Source of the DNA: Syngnathus acus
Taxonomy: Eukaryota; Chordata; Actinopteri; Syngnathiformes; Syngnathidae
NCBI RefSeq assembly: GCF_901709675.1
Contig: NC_051088.1
Coordinates: 23,254,193-23,318,192 of the forward strand
Reading direction: 5' to 3'
DNA: 64,000 bases
Shown here: positions 24,701 to 39,662 of the stretch, piece after piece
How the letters are laid out: each line of letters starts with the position of its first letter
How positions within the stretch are numbered: position 1 is the stretch's first letter
Position numbers and translations under genes: made by a program
The notes under the pieces: model-generated
Seen by the model: the letters and a program-made list of their open reading frames with translations, nothing else
Told to the model about the DNA's origin: nothing
Databases searched by the model: none

Positions 24701-25126
24701 CCTCACATGCACAGATGTGGGTGGGGTGTGCAACTCATCCCTCGCTTTCTTGCTCGTTCTTTCGCTCCCTCGCGGGCGCGCGCCCGTGCGCGCTCACCGT
24801 GAGTGTGACTCACGCTCTGCTTTCCCTTTCGTCACATTTGCACATGTGCACATGGGGAGTGTCAGCAGAGAACGTTGGGGGTCAACTGTTTCCCTGTATA
24901 AATTTGACTTGCAAACACACACACACACTGGTTAGTGGTCATCACTGAAAGTAACTGCTGTAGGTTTTCGACAGCAGGTACAGGGCCAACTTTGGAACTC
25001 GTGGCGTTTCATTTTGTAAAAAGGAAACATGGGAATTCATTATTTAATCTCCGGAGGTAAACGGTTCGCCCAAAATGAATGAGTCATTTAATCTAGGGAT
25101 GCGCCACACTGTGGTGAGTGAGGCTA

Positions 25127-25463
25127 TACAGTGATCCCTCGCTACTTTGCGTTTTGTTTATCGCGGCTTCACTACATCGCAGATTTTTTTTCCAAATTAA
25201 AAAAACATTTAAAAGTGTAAATGAAACTTCTAAATTGAGGAAACATGTGTCTAACCTTTAGGACAATGTAGTATTGCTCCAAATGTTCGTTTACATTCCT
25301 TTAGAAGTCCGTTTTCGCGTGTTAGCATGATCGCGAATCAGCATCTTTTCGCTAACTCGTTAGCCTGCCCAGTACTTCTTGTTGGTGACCGTACTTAGCG
25401 GATTTCACTTATCACGGGTGGTTTTTGGAACCAATTATCCGCGATAAACGAGGGGTTACTGTA
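25127..25463. mobile_element. Tc1/mariner-like MITE
   Basis: Terminal inverted repeats begin TACAGTGATCCCTCGC and end CGAGGGGTTACTGTA, with TA at both ends as expected for a TA target site. Inside, TTTATCGCGG and CCGCGATAAAC mirror each other. No transposase frame is present. Confidence 0.8.
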
Positions 25464-26653
25464 CATCTATATCATACGACTCTTTGGCATCAGTTAAGAC
25501 CTTTCAGTATTTGATATTCGAAAATATATTGACAAATTATTTACTCCGTACATCAAGCACATTTTAAACATGAATTCTGGCACTTAAATATAGAAAACAA
25601 AAAAAAATGTGCATAAATGTTAGAATTCTCAAGTATTGCAAACACAAGTTACATTTAAAAAAATACTCGAATATTCGTTTTAAAGTAACCAGTCCAGATT
25701 TCGATTATAAAATGCAAATCTACTACTTAGGAAGTGATTCTTTTACACGCCGCTAGAGGGAGCCCACAGACTCACTGCTCTAAATGACAGCAACAATTGT
25801 TATAATTCCTGAGTCATGACGGTTAACATGAACTCACTTAAAATACTTACACTGATGCAGATATTTAAAATACTTACAATAACGGATATTTACAATATTT
25901 ACATTCAGACAGATTTTATTTGATTTTGCAGTCAAAATAAAAGTGCAGCGCACTATGCTAATTATAGGAGAATGATAGAAAAGAATGATAATAAAGGACT
26001 CACCAGAGGAATCGAGGGCCTAAAAATGGTTTACATATGCCCACGGTGATGCGTATATAATAGTGTGAGGTCATGACGGCACTTTATGAGGATTGATGTT
26101 TATGATGGCCTCGGGTATCCTCGTGATGCGGCTTCAGAAGTGAATACATCAAATGCTGCTTTGTTGCGCACAATTTAACTGGCTGCTCTCAAGTACCATG
26201 AAGAAGTTATTTTCCATTTCTGGTGGCTCGTATCAAACTGTTTGGACATTCTGTTTGGAACTCCTCACTCACTTCCTTCCTCTAAAGTGGATTAAGTTGC
26301 GTAATAGAAAAAAAAAGGAAAAGAAAAAACGACAATTTGAAAAGGTTGTGTGATTTGCGGAAGTCCTTGAATCTTTTTTTTTTTTACATGATTCTGACTT
26401 CATTTGGGATAAATAAATAAATAAATAAATAAAGCAAACTCAAAGTCAGGAAATCTATGGAGATTGAAAGAATCGGAGTAAAAGTGTGCATTTTTGGAAA
26501 TATTCGTGGCTCAAACACCAGTTGCAAATTTTGCTGGTTCACTCCTTGTTGGGGAATAAGCTTTGGAACATTGAAAAGTTGAACGTTTGCATTCAAAACA
26601 TTTCAGAAGTGTGTTGAAATGATTGTGCATTGTAGGTTTGTCCTAAAATTTCT

Positions 26654-26746
26654 GACCAGAACCCAGGCCTCAACTTTTTGAGGTCTAGAGTACCATTTCA
26701 GACCAGAACCCAGTACTCAACTTTTTGAGGTCTGGAGTACCATTTT
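26654..26746. repeat. 47-bp tandem duplication
   Basis: GACCAGAACCCAG...TTTTTGAGGTCT is present twice in direct tandem (26654-26700, 26701-26746), with few differences. Confidence 0.85.
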
Positions 26747-27262
26747 AATTTACAACAAAGATTTTTGTCTATCTTCTGTGTATTGTGCATCATATAATCT
26801 TTTCTCTTTTACTATTGCGGATCCAATCTGCCAGGACTGGCTGAAAAACTCACCTCCACTGGTCAAAGCAAAGCTTCATGTACAAGTTGCTCTGCCATCA
26901 TCAGGAATTATGATGACGTGTGCTTTGCTGCCATCCTGTGGCCTCTCTAAGCAATTACAAATCTTTTCAAGGGGGATTAATGATTACCCTAACCCCAAGG
27001 ACTGTCCTCAAAACAGGTCTTCATTTCCCAAAACGTTTATTCTAATTATTGCACTAGTGATGTACTGTATTATATTTATTAGCTTCAGTGTGTTACATGG
27101 GCAGACCAGAGTGTATCGCAAAAAAAAATTGGTGTCATCATCTCGTCATGATTGTGAGCGCATTGTCGAGGGAGGGGCGGGCGGGCGGGGCATTAAAAAG
27201 GAATTTATTCTTTTCTATTATTTCCTTTAAAAAACCAAACCAAAAAAAAAAGCCTACAAGCG

Positions 27263-29065
<1,803 letters not shown>

Positions 29066-29805
29066 CTTGTTCAGTTTTCTGTGGTGCGTTAGCTAGACTG
29101 CAGCACTTGCACAACTCATAATATTAATAACACCACGCTTTCAAAGGGCTGGTTTAGCTAACTAGTCAATTTTTATGCTAGCAGAGTAAAGGAAAGGAAG
29201 TTGATGTAAAGTTTGCCAAAATAGCAACAGCCGGTTCCGGTGAGGTTGTGCGAGGACACTTCACAATAAAATCTATAAACTTAGCAACAACAATGTGAGT
29301 TTAATTTGAAAAGCCGTTTATAAATCAAATTAATTCTATTCATTGTTCATTCAACCGATACAGAAAATGATTTTGTGTTTTTGAAATATTAATTTTTGGC
29401 ATGACAAAAAGTGGCTTTGTTTGTTTGAATTGTTTTTGTAAAATTAAAGCAGTATTTAAAATTATTTCACTTTAGTATTTGTTTCGAGCGCTGCAATGAT
29501 GCTCGAGTACTGGGGCGGACTACAGTGAAAAATAATCAATGATAACAATTAAAAAAAAAAAAAAAGTTGCGCTAGCAGAGGACAAAAAGAAATGCATTAT
29601 TTCTGGTCACCGTTTGATGACGTGTCCGTTGCGAGTCTGCGTCCTACGGCACATGCGCACTGGTCTGGCAGCCTTGTTTTGCTGATGTGGACTAGTGGAC
29701 CTCCTTTCCTTTACCCCGACCTGCAGTCACTGAACAGCAGCGTTGTAGAAGAACTTTTCCAAAGCAGCACTTGACCTCTCAACGCGTAAAGCCCCAAAAG
29801 CTACG
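29066..29805. promoter_or_regulatory. Divergent promoter region naa10 / ssr4
   Basis: The region separates two housekeeping genes on opposite strands. It includes an AT-rich stretch (29280-29560) with an A run and a more GC-balanced part just upstream of the ssr4 ATG. No clear TATA box was assigned. Sharing of control elements is an inference from the arrangement. Confidence 0.35.
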
Positions 29806-31261
29806 ATGATCCGGATAGCAGCTGCATTCCTCGCCCTGTTGGTGGCTGCATGCTCGGGTAAGCTAAATGGTTGGAGCCGGTGGAGGGCGATGTTTTAAGA
29901 GCTTTCCAAATGCTATGAAGCTAGTTCGCTAATGAGCTACTAGTCGAACTAGTGATTCAATGAAAAAAAGTCTGAGAATGTTGTCTTAATATCAAAATAA
30001 ATATCCATGTACTAGTACGCTCTACTATATCGGTTTAGAACGTTTGTACATAGCACGAGTGAGGCTAAATGGTCCACTACACGCTACTAGTTAATATTTA
30101 GCGCTTTATAAGTAATACCAGAAGTGCACAGGGGTCAACTATTCTAGTTTTGCATTAATAGAAAAATAGTAATTTTACTAGTGTGCCTTTCGAATGAGGA
30201 CAAAAAGTACACAGATACAATGGATTTGGAACACGTGATATATATGAATTATCCACGTTATCAAATTGAAGGATGACAAACATATTCCAGGTCAGATGTT
30301 AACATTCACCATATACATACATCGTATCCTTTGACAGGAGAGACCTGCACGGAGCCGGCCATCACCCCGTCGGCCTACACCACCTCGGACGCTGTCATCG
30401 CCGCAGAGTCGGTGTTCATCGTGGAGCTCAGCCTGGTTTGTGCCAACGGAGCACAGGTAAGTTCACAACAAGGCACCATGCAGACACACACTGGACTTCA
30501 CTAAGAAACGTGAAGCCTTTGTTAACTGTTGATAACGACTGCTTACCATTGTTAACTGTCCCTAACTATTGTTGGTAACTGGTAACATTAAACCATTGCT
30601 AACCACTGTGACCACCCGGCAGAGCATCACTTTGTATGCTGATGTGAATGGAAGACAGTTTCCTGTGACCAGAGGCCAGGATGTTGGCAAGTACCAGGTA
30701 AACCTTTCACACTTGACACGTTTCTATAGTGTACTCATAAGTATACTCGTAGTGTGTACTTAAGACGCTGTCCATTTCCTTCCCATCCTAACTTGGCTTT
30801 GACTTGATCTTAGGTGTCATGGAGTCTTCCTCACAAGCAGGCCAGCTCAGGAACTTACCAGGTCAAGTTCTTTGACGAGGAGTCCTACAGCGCACTGCGC
30901 AAGGTTAGCGCCAGATGCTAAGCTATTTGAGTTATTTATTTAGCTTTTTGGTTGGAATGAGAATTTGTGTGTTTTGTAGGCCCAGAGAAACAATGAAGAT
31001 GTGAACGCCATCCAGCCTCTATTCTTGGTCAACGTGGACCACAGGGTGAGTGTTGTGTGCCTTTGTATCATCTTTTGACGCTGATTGTCCACTTTTTGTG
31101 AAGTTCGAAGCATGCGTAGTTGCGATGTGACTGATGTTGCGCCGTTGTGGCTTCAGGGCGTGTGGAGTGGCCCGTGGGTTTCCACCGAGGTGGTGGCAGC
31201 CCTGGTGGGAATCCTACTCTACTATGTGGCCTTCAGTTCCAAGAACACCATCCAAGCGTAA
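29806..31261 (+). CDS. ssr4: Translocon-associated protein subunit delta (SSR4)
   Basis: SSR4 is a single-pass ER membrane subunit of the TRAP complex, which sits beside the Sec61 translocon and helps certain nascent chains enter the ER. Six exons give 168 aa in frame: 29806-29857, 30338-30456, 30623-30697, 30814-30903, 30980-31045, 31157-31261. The first exon encodes a signal peptide ([17 protein letters not shown]). The lumenal part includes [17 protein letters not shown] and two cysteines placed for a disulphide. The C-terminal segment [17 protein letters not shown] is a membrane helix followed by a short tail KNTIQA. An AATAAA is at 31461-31466. Length and domain order match the family. 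It lies head to head with naa10. Confidence 0.97.
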
Positions 31262-31937
31262 AAACATCCACACTTGAATCTTAAGAGACGACGGCGGCTT
31301 TGGATTCAGAGACGGTCAGCAGTCTGGAGGAATTTTTTTTGTTTTTGTTTTTCTATTCAGACTGTGTCTGTATGTGCTAACAGATGGACTTTGCATCAGT
31401 TATTTTTCATACTTTCAGACCACCCAAGCTGGATTGCTTGGTAAGCTGACTTGTCAAATCAATAAATGAGTGATTTTGCTCTTCCAGTCTCAAGTAACTC
31501 ATTTCTTCTTAGAGTAAATCCTGCACTTGAGATGGCGGACTTCCTAGAATTGATTAGCTTAGCATTGTTGACATAATTGGCTTAACGGGCCATGGGTAAT
31601 TGATGCATATGGAATAAATAGTTTGTCATTTAGTAGAGTAATATTTTTGTAGTTTAATTACACTAACCAATATTTTTGGAGTAGTTCAATTAGACACTAA
31701 CCAATCGCATTGGCACGCTGTGAGACAATTATTGAATTTTCCTTTTTCTGTCGCAAATTTCCGTATTAACGACTCAAATCTACTTTTGGACATGCCTCTA
31801 TGCCAGTGGCGGAACAATTTCTTTCCTTAGTTGACGAAAGGTTCCACCTATTTCTATTAATACAGGGTGCAGAATGTCACCTCTTTTTTTCATTTTATTA
31901 AGCAACATGTAAAAAAGTGGAAAAGGGTTCAAGGCGC
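31262..31937. other. Convergent intergenic region ssr4 / setdb2
   Basis: Contains the ssr4 3' UTR with AATAAA at 31461-31466 and, beyond it, AT-rich sequence. setdb2 ends from the other side. No further gene is seen. Confidence 0.5.
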
Positions 31938-34900
31938 TCACGTCTCCTCCATAGTGTCCGAAACTCCAAGCTCACATGTTTTACAAAGGTTCTCCTCCAG
32001 GAATTGGCCCAGGCAGCCGTCAGCGCCGCACACGCACGCCACTTCATGTTGTCGACCCAGCGACATCGTGTATGCGTCGGAAGAATAATTCCACGTCAGT
32101 TCGGTGCCTGCCTTCACCATCCTGACACACAAAACCACGCACATGAGATGCATTCGATGAAATTTCGGCTGCCTCGCTTGTTTGCTTCTTACCTGTTGGT
32201 GAAGAAGGCGACGATGGGGAAGTTGGGGTCATGTGAGTCAGTGAAGACGTTCTGAATAAAAAGATTGGGCTGGCAACTATGCTGCAGGAGATGAGACAAG
32301 ACGGCAGAGCTCAATATCAAAGGTGGGTCGCTCCATAAAGACAGAAACATGAAAAAGTCATCTTTGTCTTGTTTTCTTGTAGTTGCGGTCCACTTACGTT
32401 GAGGAAGCGGCTCACGTTTCCTTCCTTTCTGGCATCCAGCAAATAAACGTCCTCCGACTTTCCCGCCATCTTCAATCTCCTTTTGCTGCCGTGCCCATCG
32501 GCGTTGTTTGGTGACGTCAAAGCTTTCTTCGCCTTGTCTTTGCTCTGATTTGCGTTGGCCTCGGCGGGTCTCTGGATGACTGCGACGTGCAGCGGCGGCG
32601 AAGTCGAGGGGTCGGCGTTTTCCAGCAAGTCGTTTGCCTCCAGTACTGGGGGTGCCAGCCACTCGGTGACCAACTCCACCTCGTCATCGGACGGCAGGTC
32701 CATTCTGCTCAGCTTCAGTGGCGGAGGCTCAATGGGTCGCTGGACTCTCTGCAGGATCACGCCTGGGGGATGATGTCAAAAGGACTTTTAAATTGAAGGA
32801 TGGGAATTCAGATTGTTTTAAACACGTGTTGTTTGTGTCACCTGCATAGATGCACACAAACGTGCCCACGTCCAAGTCGTCACAGCAGCGCACACCCCAG
32901 CCACAACGCTCCGTCCAGAAGACTTGAAGACGGACTCGGATTCCTCTCTGGATGACTCGATTCTGACAACGAGCCCGGTCGCAGCTGCACCACGGCCCGC
33001 ACTCAAACAACCTGTTGATATGCATTCAAATCTTTATTGGCATTCATGGAGCGGTTACAACAAAATAAAAATAATCATACTTGGGCTTGAAAACAAGTAG
33101 CACCTATCAGTGCATCCCAAATGATTGTGAATTCTAAATCCTCACTGATTGTTGACTGCTGGCTCTTGTTTGTGGTTAACTCACCCGGACGGCACAGGGT
33201 GGGAGAGTCTCTGATAGTTGTAGTGGTTTCCTGATCCCGTCATGGCGATGCAGTCGCAGCGTTGTTCGTCCAAGCATCCATCTGTACAGTCGCAACACGC
33301 GTCAAATACGGGACGTCGGGTCAGGAAGCAGCCATGCGGCCAGCGCTCCTTCCTGTAGCGGAATTCAGGGGGCCGGGAGTCATCGGCGGCCACGCAAAGC
33401 TCCACTGGGGTCGGCTCGGCCCCGCGACTCAGGTCTATCTCTGGGGGATGGCTGCCAAGGACTATGGGAGGGTCCAACTGCACCGCCATGTTGAAGGAGA
33501 AATTGTCCAGCTGAAAGAAAACAGCAATATGATCCTGTTTCATCGATCTGTTTTTTAGCATAATGCTACAAAACATTTCATGTAAATGAGAATCCAAACA
33601 ATGTTGCAAAGCAGCTGACCTGGAATACATCAGAGCTTTTACTGGCCAACAGGAAGCGTATCACGTCGGCATAGTTACGGAGGCTGTGTCCACAGGGGGC
33701 TTTGTAAATAACGTCCCAGTGGCTTTCATCTTCCTCCTCATCTTTCCAATGATCGTCGATGGGCCCGTCCTCATTGGATGACATCAGTGGCCTGGCCACC
33801 ATCCTCTTGAACCCGCACAGCAGCGGTACCTTGAGCGGGTTCTGAGTCCAATATGGCAGTTTGGCCCGAAGTGTGCCTTGTAAAGAAGGCAGGCACATCT
33901 AGAAGGAGGAGAAGCAGATTCAGAATAGGAAGTGAATGCTGGTGGACAGCTTGAACTTACCTTGCTGCACACGTGCAGCTTGTAGGGAGGCTGAATGGGC
34001 AGCAGAGGAGGCAGTTGATCTTCGAAGGCAGATGGAGGAGATGTGGGTGTGGAGCTGCGGCGCTCATGCTCTTTATCTGTGCAGGTAGATAAAGGCAGGA
34101 CTTCATTTGACATTCTTACATTCTGTGCAAAAAGTATTCAAACTATAATAATCATATTTCAATTAATATTAAATTGGAAATTACAGAACATTTCAAAATA
34201 TATTCTTATCCTATCTGACGTTAATAAATGAATGATTAAGCCTGATTCCATTATTTAAATGAAAGAGGAAGTGTTTTTTTAAAATTTGTTTTACACCATT
34301 AATTTTGCATTAAAAAAAATCGACTTTTAAATATGGTGTCATCATTTTGGAAAAGAAAATCAAATACCTTCACACTATGTTTGTCCACTATTATCTGAAA
34401 TGTCCGCTCAGTCAAAAAAACAAACAAAAAAACATGGCATGTACAGTTCTAATACTTCCATCAATTTGAATTCCATTTTGGCAGACTCCGTCAAATTTGA
34501 CCTACAAAAAGTACATACACAAATTTTGTACCATCCACCTTAGAAAAAAAAAAAACATCAATGACATTTGCTGTCTTTTAATTGCTGTTAAATATTTCAT
34601 TAAACTGCAAATTCACACAAATATATCCATGAGTTACCTGGACCAACGACCAACTGAACCACCGGAGAGTTGCCCAGCGGAGACAGAACCGTCCACTCAA
34701 GACAGTCGAATAGCTTCAAAGCTTGAACCCGTTCTGATTGAACAGAAGCAATTTAGAAAAATCTATCATAAAATTAAAAATAGGCAGATGAGCAAAACCT
34801 TTGTCGGTTGCCGTGTTGGCTCTCAGGACTTCCTTCAGGTGATCCAGCTTCTTGAATATTATACTAAACACCTGATCCACGTTCTCTTTGTCCCAAAAAG

Positions 34901-35074
34901 CTTTGGCTCGATCTAGGAAACACAAAGACATAAAATCACTTTCCCTGCTTCATCAAATCAGTCCAAAAAAATACAAAATAATAAGAATTTTTCACAAAGC
35001 GGGTAATCCAAGTTACTTTAATTTAAATAAATCACAATCTCACCAGCGTCTCGATGGTCGAAGGAATCTTCCAT
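31938..35074 (-). CDS. setdb2: Histone H3K9 methyltransferase SETDB2
   Basis: SETDB2 is a nuclear SET-domain lysine methyltransferase acting on histone H3 Lys9. Ten exons give about 585 aa in frame: 35044-35074, 34799-34912, 34638-34721, 33961-34076, 33620-33898, 33185-33510, 32842-33011, 32398-32762, 32193-32281, 31938-32121. Order: a short N-terminus (KAFWDKENVDQVF), a methyl-CpG-binding-like domain (YKAPCGHSLRNYADVIRFLL), a pre-SET zinc cluster (CCDCTDGCLDEQRCDC ... CGPWCSCDRARCQNRV), then a SET domain split by an insertion as in the SETDB group. GWGVRCCDDLDVGTFVCIYAG is before the insertion; NVSRFLNHSCQPN, FFTNRMVKAGTELTWNY and the post-SET CVCGADGC come after it. The Tudor domains of SETDB1 are absent, and the short N-terminus matches SETDB2. 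The insertion (about 100 aa) is shorter than in human. Confidence 0.94.
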
Positions 35075-36951
35075 TTTAATCAAAGCGAAACATTTAAGTG
35101 TTATTTTGAAGTATTAGTCGATCTGATGGACCGCTAAGCTAGCAGCCGCATTTTGACTTAGTCGCATTAGCAAAAAAGAAAAAAACCAATTACAAAAGAC
35201 GACGTCTAATAAAATAGCCTTGAAGCTGATATTGTTTGTCTTAGCTTCGACGTAATTTGTTTCTCTGCATTAATAAATTCAGCCCAAATGACTCAGACGT
35301 AATGTTGTGTTTCTTCAACAAGCTCAATACGCCGGCCGGCCGGCCACCGTAAGTGACCTTTAGTCTTTACCCTGAAGTTAGTCTGGCAGACACCACTAAC
35401 GTTTGACGTTCATACTGTGTATAGCAAAACAAAATAGAATTGAAACTTTTCAAATGTCTTTTAATCACTTAAAACACGTAATATTTATCCACCAACGCCC
35501 TCAAGATCCTTGATAAGCGGATCCCTTTATTTGCAGATTATTTTCTCTATTATAGCTCGATCAAAAAAAATCTAAAAAATGGAGGCCTGCTGTATCTTAA
35601 ATCCCCAGAACGACTTTTTTAGGTTGCCTCGTCTTTTTTTTGTTTTTATTCTTTAAATCATGTTCGAAATAAAGATTCATTCGTTCATTCATTTTTATTT
35701 TGTTTTTATTCTTTAAATCATGTTCGAAATAAAGATTCATTCGTTCATTCGTTTTTATTTTGTTTTTATTCTTTAAATCATGTTCGAAATAAAGATTCGT
35801 TCGTTCATTCATTCATTATTCATTCATCTACCTTGGATAGATGGACGTTTAGAACAATGTAATTTTTCATGGTACCTTTCTTTGCTGTCTAACGACCTTC
35901 ATCGGCCACCGTAGTAACTGTTTTATGCGTCGATTGACCTTCATCGGCCACAGTAGTAAATGTAAACTACTGAACTATACATGCCTACGGTTCGCGTTCA
36001 TATTAGTTAATTTATGAATGTATTGTGCGGAGCATGGTTGACATTCTGCTGTTTTGTCCGGAGAATCCACACCACGATGTTTTTTATTTTTTTTGCACAG
36101 TAGTTTTGTTAATCAGCGAACGTTCTCGTGTGGGCGGTGCTGTTCCTGTCATGCTTTTGTAACATTTAAACGGCGTGTTACACAAGAACGTCTTGATGGA
36201 AAGTAAAGTGCGTCTTTGAGAGGTTAGCAATTTAGTTTTTTTTTTTAATTAAGTGTGACGGACGCTTATAAATATATAAACTGTGTACATTCATAAGTGT
36301 GCATGTGTGTTATGCACTCAGACTGTTTTATAACCTGTATATAAGAGGGCACAGTTTCAAAAGGGTTTGGAGTACAAAGTATGTCCAAATCCTTGACTGT
36401 AAACGTGAACGCATTGGGAAAACAAGAAAACTATATGAAACACAAATAAATATTTAGAGTGTGTGGATGAACGAGAGTACTCAAGAAAAAAAAAATCAAA
36501 TAGTAGGATTAAGCAACCTATCAACATTGCTTTCATTTTGTTAAAAAAAAAAAACTAATAAAAATCTTTAAAATTCAAATAGAAATTTTGAAAAATGTCT
36601 TAGATTCTTTTCGAAATTAGAACTCCCAAATTAATACTCAAGAAAAAATGTTTTCGTTAATTAATAAGGGTAGTGTTTTGCCTTAAAATAATGTGAGTGA
36701 GCAATCTTTCATGAAGATAGACTAAAGAATAGACAATATATTTTTAAATTGTTTACGTTGTGCTCAGTTTTATGAAATACTTTCTACAAATGTGTACTCA
36801 CTGTAATAAACCTGTCTGCAGCAAGATATTCTTTAACAAGAAAGTTAAATTGGAGGTGATGTGTTTTGTTGTCAGAAGCCACCATCGAACAATTTACTGG
36901 TTCTAACTCTTTGCTTTTATGATGAATAAAGTTCTGAAAAACTTGTGGTAG
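35075..36951. other. Intergenic region setdb2 / ADP-ribosylglycohydrolase gene
   Basis: Head-to-head spacer between setdb2 and the next gene. A GGCCGGCCGGCC run lies at about 35332-35343, then a 60-bp minisatellite and a direct pair of GACCTTCATCGGCCAC (about 35891 and 35938). The remainder to 36951 is AT-rich. No gene is seen. Confidence 0.5.
35641..35817. repeat. 60-bp minisatellite, 3 copies
   Basis: Three head-to-tail units at 35641, 35701 and 35761 share TGTTTTTATTCTTTAAATCA and GTTCGAAATAAAGATTC. Only the ATTCATTC/ATTCGTTT ends differ. The last copy runs into further ATTC repeats. Confidence 0.95.
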
Positions 36952-39662
36952 ATGACTGCGCTGCGGAGGTCTGTGAGTGAGGCATTATGGGCAATGTGTG
37001 CTGCCGACGCCATGTCCATGCCCGTCCACTGGTATTACAACATCCGTGACATCAGAAGGGATTTTGGAGGATGGATATCTGGCTTTAATTCTCCCAGAGT
37101 TAAACATCCAAGCAGCATCCTCAGCCTATCCAATACCGGTGAGGATCAGCCTTCCTCTTTTTGTCTGTCTTTATCAAGTGTTTATCAACAAGCATCTTAC
37201 TGTGATCATTTGATGAAGCTGGTAGCGGGCGCACTTCCTGGTCGTCTGCAGCCAACCGAGAGGAGGTGGTTGGTAACGTCATCCTTCATGACAAACTGCG
37301 TTTTTGGAAAGCGTCCAGTGGTTCCATCCACTATCACCAAGGTACCAAGGCCACTCCCAGGTGGCAAAAACCAAGGCAGAACTATTGAGGGAACGGGGGA
37401 AATGGATTAATAATAATAATAATACATTTTATTTATAAGGCGCCTTTCAAGGCACTCAAGGTCGCCGTACAAACATAAAATAGCATACACGATTAAAAGA
37501 AAATGACCGGATTGAGTACTAACTTTGGGCTTATTTGCTGCTGGTGTACCGTATTTTCCGGGCTATAAGGCGCACCTAAAAACCTAAAATTTTCTCAAAA
37601 GCCGACTTTATAGTCCGGTGCGCCTTATATATGGACCAAATTCCTAAATTTAAACCGGCCCGAAGCATTGTGTCATGAAATCAATCATAAGTGGCCCGCT
37701 GAAGACTATGAATCACGAATCAAAAAGACTATGGATCATTATTTTGTTGCATCTGAAGTTGAAATAAAAAAGATAAAATGGAGAATGATTTGATTTGGAT
37801 GAAAAATCTGACATGATGCATTAATGGTGCGCCTTATAGTCCGGTGCGCCTTATATAAGGACAAAGTTTTAAAATGGGCCATTCATTGAAGGTGCGCCTT
37901 ATAGTCCGGTGCGCCTTATAGTCCGGAAAATACGGTAGTTTGAATTATATGAAGGCTTTGTAAAAAACAAAAAAGTTAAGTGAGGTCAAATTTTGGGAAG
38001 GAAGATGGAACACAGGCTTTCTGGCACCTGGAAGTATCTCCCATTATTATTTCCAAAAATTGTGAATTGGTGGTATCTTCCAGGTTTGAAGGCAGGCAAC
38101 AACACGCTAAATGTCCTGTGCGCCCTGCGAGCCGCTCACACGCTGGCCAGCGGTGAATTTACCGACATCTCGCATCCGGACGCTCGAGCCGCCGTCCTAG
38201 CGGACTACGTTCACTTCTTGACCACACGCGGCACGCACTGCGACACCTACGCCGAGTCCTACCACCGGTCCTTCTTTTCTGAATGGCAGGACAGCAGACC
38301 GACTTCCAGCCAGGAGGTACAACATCTGCCCTCGGGGAAGTTCACGCTCAATCGATGGCTGGGCAGCTGAAAATGAATGAGAATGACTTCAGATATGTAG
38401 ACTGTTACACCGGACCCTCAACTCTGTGTTCTCGAAAGGTTCTATTGTTCGCGGAGGAGCGCTCCAAGAAGAAGCTAAAATCACCCCCGGACAGCCAGTT
38501 GGATGCAATCGGTTGCCTCCCCATGAGCCTTCCCTTCGTTCTGTTGTCGGCCTCGGCCAATGAGGAGCAAGCTGTGCGTACCACACAAGCACCGTGAGGT
38601 CAAACGCATGCACACCCGGGTGGTAAAACCTTTCTACCACCATAGTGTGAATGTGTTCAATTTCAATCCAAAAGATGTTATGGAAAATAAAGTACTTAAA
38701 AAGGGGACAGGATGCAAACTGTAATTCACATTTCAACGGGTTCACGTATTGACGTGATGGTAATTAACATGACTGGCTAATTCATGGAATCTTTGTTGTT
38801 TGGATTAATGGTACGGGCATGCTGCTCTTTTGATACGGGAATGCAAATGGACGTTAGCCATTATGTTACATTAAATGACTCATGAGTCTGCTTCTCCAGG
38901 TCCGTGCTGCAGCGGATTTTGTGAAGCTCTCCCACCCCCACCCATCCGTGCCCGAGTACGTATCTATCTACAGCAGAGCACTTCACGCCGTGCTGGGGGG
39001 TGCCGGTGTCCGCCAACAGGCCGAGCTCGCCCTCAGGACGCTGGGTGTGTGGGACGCCTGCGAGAAGTTCAGTCGGCAAGCTGCTAGGTGTGCACCGACA
39101 ACTGCAGATCTAGTTTTGGTTTTGGTCCGGCTTCCAGAAAAGGTTTCATTTGATCATATGTCCATTTGTTATTTTCTTTAGATTTCCAGAAGCATCTGAA
39201 GAACGACTGCAGGTCCATCAAAATGCCGTCAGTAGCCTTGGCCTGGCGTGCTACACAAAAGGTACCAGTGGGCCACTCCTGATCATTTTCCTCCTGTTGT
39301 CTTTCCTAAATGTGATCTTGTTTCTGTAATATTTTTCGTGACCCTCCAGGAGCTCTTTCCAGCATGTTTTACCTTGCCCACCAGTTTCATGATGACCCTG
39401 CAGCAGGAATCTTGGCCAATACTAACTGTGGAGGTTTGAAAATCCTTTTTAAGAACTAAAATATAATCTGGATCACATTGTGACAATTATGAGACATTTA
39501 TGTTCATTTTCAGGAGAGAACTGTAACCGAGGAGCTGCACTGGGGGCCCTGCTCGGAGCGGGAGGAGCCTACACCAATTCCACCATCCCGCAGGACTGGA
39601 AGGACCAGTTAAGGGATGCTCAGGATTATATCCCAGACATCCTTAAATGTCTGAAGTACTGA
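36952..39662 (+). CDS. ADP-ribosylglycohydrolase-family protein (J1-crystallin / SelJ-like)
   Basis: Eight exons give about 392 aa in frame: 36952-37138, 37219-37341, 38084-38316, 38439-38573, 38900-39087, 39182-39261, 39350-39433, 39514-39662. Family features: an N-terminal ALWAMCAADAMSMPVHWYYN segment, matching the GxxxGDA-like opening of ADP-ribosylglycohydrolases, then HYHQGLKAGNNTLNVLC, and a C-terminal NTNCGGENCNRGAALGALLGA with the metal-site type GGDxDS region altered to GGENCN. This pattern is what I recall from the jellyfish J1-crystallin and fish selenoprotein J branch. No in-frame TGA occurs in the exons as read, so this copy needs no selenocysteine. AATAAA is at 39817-39822. The substrate is not established for this branch, and changes at metal-site residues make enzyme activity uncertain. 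Introns carry a (TAA)n repeat and a MITE. Confidence 0.82.
37406..37480 (+). repeat. (TAA)n followed by a dispersed repeat fragment
   Basis: A TAA run leads into ACATTTTATTTATAAGGCGCC and TTTCAAGGCACTCAAGG, a phrase common in dispersed fish repeats. It lies inside an intron. Confidence 0.5.
37547..37937. mobile_element. MITE of the CCGTATTTTCC family, copy 1
   Basis: Starts TACCGTATTTTCCGGGCTAT and ends in the inverted form GTCCGGAAAATACGGTA, with TA at both ends. AAGGCGCACC/GGTGCGCCTT mirror inside. It lies in the intron before the exon at 38084. Two more copies are at 48177-48483 and 51827-53190. Confidence 0.85.

Larger units (their letters stand above)
22697..27262. other. Intergenic region arhgap4 / naa10
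   Basis: Apart from the candidate arhgap4 5' exon, this stretch holds AT-rich sequence (about 23280-23460), a T-run near 24331-24350, a mariner-like MITE at 25127-25463 and a 47-bp tandem duplication at 26654-26746. The longest open frame (26778-27230) has no recognisable domain and composition like non-coding DNA. I see no gene. Confidence 0.5.

Noticed and set aside
26778-27230. 150-aa plus-strand open frame
   Set aside because: Low-complexity, AT-rich composition with no recognisable motif and no conserved start context.
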